A stretch of DNA of 64,000 nucleotides from Diphasiastrum complanatum (taxonomy: Eukaryota; Streptophyta; Lycopodiopsida; Lycopodiales; Lycopodiaceae). The notes below the pieces were generated by a model. That model made no database searches. It saw only the letters and a list, made by a program, of their open reading frames with translations, and was not told where the DNA came from. The position numbers were made by a program, and so were the translations under genes. Location: positions 26,443,540 through 26,507,539 of the forward strand of contig CM055111.1 in NCBI GenBank assembly GCA_029204225.1. Reading direction: 5' to 3'. This document shows positions 61,801 through 64,000 of this stretch, in pieces (the stretch's first letter is position 1; each line of letters begins with the position of its first letter).

Positions 61801-63503
61801 CTTTACAAGTTGTTGTTTTTTCATCTATTGATTGGGTGATTGATAGCGGCGCCACATGCCATATGACTTATAACACAGAAGTCTTCACAAAGCTTGTGAA
61901 AGTGCATGATGGAAGCAAAGTCCAAGGTGTTGATAACACCTCTTATCCTATCAAAGGTATTGGAGTGATGCCCATTATCTTACCCAATGGTGAGGAGAAG
62001 TACATTCGTAATGTACTTTATGTTCCAAAAATAAAAAAGAATCTCATTTCGGTGTCTACAATTATGAACCAAGGATTGGTTGTGGAATTCAAAGAAGACA
62101 AATGTCTTATCAAAGACCCAAAGAGATCTCTTATGATCATTGCTTCGGGAACATTACGCGGTGGATTGTTCCTTATAGATACCTATGAGCGAAGAGCTTC
62201 ATCAACTTTTTGTCTTGTTGCATCAAGTTCACATTCTTTGGAGTTGGCTGAATTATGGCATGCTAGGTTTGAACATCTCAACTTTGCTAGCTTGAAGATG
62301 TTGAAGAGATTCAATATGGTTGAAGACATTCCTAATATTGAGCATCCCGAAGGACATGCATGCGAACGATGCATACTTGGAACATTTCAAAGGCAAGCTT
62401 TTCCAATTGATGGAACTATTAGAGTTGATGGCAAATTTGATTTGGTTCATAGTGATGTATGTGGTCCAATGAGGACCGAATCCATTAGAAGGTGTAAGTA
62501 CTTTGTTACTTTTATTGATGACCTTTCAAGATTTACATGGATTTATCCTATGAAGGCAAAATCTGAAGTTTTTCAATGCTTTAAGGATTTTCTAGCAATG
62601 ATAGAAAACCAGTTTGGGCACTCTTTGAAGATCTTACGTACCGACCGAGGAGGGGAATATATAAAGAATACGTTCGGTACTTATCTTCAAAGCAAAGGTA
62701 TCCATCATCAAATGACAATCCCTTACACAGCTCAACAAAATGGTGTTGCCGAAAGAAAGAATCGCACTATCATGGAGATGGCTCGATGCATGCTCAAGGC
62801 AAAGGGCCTACCTCACAAGTTTTGGACTGAAGCGGTTATAACGGCGGCTTACATTAGTAATCGGTGTCCTACTAAAGCCTTGAAGGTATTAACTCCTTAT
62901 GAAGTTTGGTATGGTAAGAAGCCTACTGTTTCTCACTTACGCATCTTGGGTTGCACGGCTTATGCTTTCATTCCCGATAAGCTAAGAACCAAGCTTGATG
63001 ATAAAGGAGTTAAAGGCATATTTGTTGGCTATAGTAGCGAAAGCAAGGGCTATAGGTTGTTTAATATGGATACTAATAAAATCATAGTGAGTTGTGATGT
63101 TCATTTTGATGAAAAGACCTCCTATGATGTTGCGCCCACTCATGTCATGAAAGGGGACTTCCCCCATGATGCATATGTTGAAATATTTACAGATTTGGTT
63201 TTGCCATCTAATCATAAAGAGAAGGGACTGCCATCTACTTCTAGTGGACAGCCCACTACTTCTTCAATTTTGCAGCCCATAGTTCATCAAGAAGAACCTA
63301 TTCAGCCTGTTGAAGACATTGGACAAGAAGGTTTAAGTTCGGCAAACATTGGACAACAAGGTCCAAGTTCGGAAAACATTGGACAGCAAGGTCCAAGTTC
63401 GGAACACTTTGGACAGCAAAGTGTTGACAAAGGTAAGGCTGTTGGACAGCCCAAACCAGTCCCTAAATGGTTTGCAAGACAACAAAGTGAATCATTTCTA
63501 TGA
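61800..63503 (+). pseudogene. Copia protease and integrase
   Basis: The protease has IDWVIDSGATCHMT at 61,825-61,866 with Asp-Ser-Gly intact, then GIGVMPIILPNGEEKYI and LYVPKIKKNLISVSTI. The integrase zinc region has LWHARFEHLNF and ERCILGTFQRQ; the first Cys of the pair is present as HACERC. The core has DLVHSDVCGPM, YFVTFIDDLSRFTWIYPMK, ILRTDRGGEYI and QQNGVAERKNRTIMEMARC, so D, D and E are all present. ILGCTAYAFIPDKLRTKLDD and GYRLFNMDTNKIIVSCDVHF follow. Overall this is an open 568-codon stretch. It ends at TGA after the QQSESFL segment, where the pol frame shifts. Confidence 0.85.
63318..63415 (+). repeat. 30-bp tandem repeats coding a 10-residue unit
   Basis: About three and a half units encode IGQQGPSSEN variants (IGQEGLSSAN, IGQQGPSSEN, IGQQGPSSEH, FGQQS) in the variable linker between integrase and RT. 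Nucleotide copies such as ACATTGGACAACAAGGTCC are nearly identical. Confidence 0.9.
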
Positions 63504-63972
63504 AGGGAAGACTCGTGCCTCTACTAAATCAGTAGAATTTGGTGATTTTTTTTATTTTGCTCTTATTTCTATTGAGGATGGTGCAATAAAACCTGTTTTT
63601 CATGAGCAGGCCAGCGGAGTAAAATGTTGGGAGGATGCGATGCAAGAGGAGTACAACTCACTCACAAAGAACCACACTTGGGTTCTTGTTGATCTTCCAC
63701 ATGGGGCTGGAATCTTCATCTCTCAACAACGATACATTGAGCAGATGTTGAAGGAATCTTCTTTTTTTAAGTCATCGCAAGTTGATGCATGCGATGGATG
63801 CATTAGTGTTGCTTTGGACCTCAGTGTTTCCACAAATACGACATTGGCAATAATGGCACTCTATGAGCAGGTTTGGGCTTGCTTTAGGACAAATGAGGCC
63901 ATTTCACAGTTGATCAAGAGATCTATTGGGGTAAATAAAGGTCGCTCGCTTTCCCTTACACTTTTTGGATAA
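63484..63972 (+). pseudogene. Copia RT region with its core deleted
   Basis: Frame 1 takes over from frame 3 near 63,480. CWEDAMQEEYNSLTKNHTWV then LVDLPHG match the very start of copia RT. The next residues, AGIFISQQRYIEQMLKES, match the far end of RT (the LGIxIsQxkYixxlL block just before RNase H). Everything between, including FLxGxL and YVDD, is missing. The tail after this is not recognised. The copy therefore cannot encode RT. Confidence 0.75.
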
Positions 63973-64000
63973 CATATTGATAAGCTTGAGAGTGTCGTCA

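Larger units (their letters stand above)
59679..64000 (+). mobile_element. Ty1/copia element inserted in the LINE, 3' end outside the window
   Basis: 5' LTR 59,679-60,180, primer-binding site 60,181, gag from 60,782, protease, integrase and then a broken RT region, on the plus strand. The left junction interrupts the LINE RT between its FTLRAMIEEG block and the missing remainder, so the copia came later. Stops and frameshifts affect gag, and the RT core is deleted. The 3' LTR must be right of 64,000. Confidence 0.85.

Noticed and set aside
1-64000. tRNA and rRNA genes
   Set aside because: No stretch with a convincing cloverleaf, A/B box pair or rRNA core was noticed by eye. A dedicated search could still find one.

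Overview
The window reads as nuclear DNA of a land plant with a large, repeat-dense genome. It holds one recognisable host gene, the 3' two thirds of a cytosolic-type seryl-tRNA synthetase (minus strand, 44,235 to at least 56,876), split by plant-style introns of up to 6.9 kb. Nearly everything else is decayed transposable elements. Long introns, plant gypsy and copia lineages, non-LTR reverse transcriptases and many long GA/CT microsatellites fit a fern, gymnosperm or other large plant genome. The sequence alone does not settle the taxon.

Layout. 1-5,547: internal region of a Tat/Athila-like Ty3/gypsy element (+), with gag, protease, RT, RNase H and integrase, broken by stops and frameshifts. 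9,118-11,395: relic of a non-LTR-type RT (+) whose catalytic Asp pair is lost. 11,396-12,538: copia LTR plus leader (-). 14,076-15,160: LINE ORF2 fragment (-). 15,162-16,935: 3' end of a copia element (-). 18,010-35,400: a nested stack. A gypsy integrase fragment with its 3' LTR (-) is interrupted at 19,375 by a gag-bearing, apparently pol-less gypsy element (-). That element is split by a nearly complete copia element (about 22,570-28,659, -), and its 5' LTR is cut at 31,654 by a second copia element (-). The stack abuts a gypsy LTR with a primer-binding site (+, 34,600-35,412). 35,413-41,620: leader with 154-bp tandem repeats and GA arrays, then gag and protease remnants (+) of the same gypsy family as at 1-5,547. 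41,724-42,979: a non-coding foldback element with 37-bp terminal inverted repeats and a GC-rich palindromic core.

44,235-56,876: six exons of seryl-tRNA synthetase. Its 6.9-kb intron carries gypsy fragments, a 256-bp tandem duplication, a near-perfect 56-bp hairpin and a second inverted-repeat element with a G-rich core. One intron appears to use a GC donor. The N-terminal exons are not in the window. 56,956-59,678: a LINE (+) with an open ORF1 and broken ORF2. 59,679-64,000: a copia element (+) with a clear 5' LTR and primer-binding site, inserted in the LINE and lacking its RT core. Its 3' end runs off the window.

No cooperating gene system was found. The most unusual items are the nested stack, the two inverted-repeat elements, the 49.7-kb hairpin, the repeated loss of RT cores in copia copies, and the splice-site details of the synthetase gene. 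Boundaries and homologies come from reading the sequence by eye; no database search was run.
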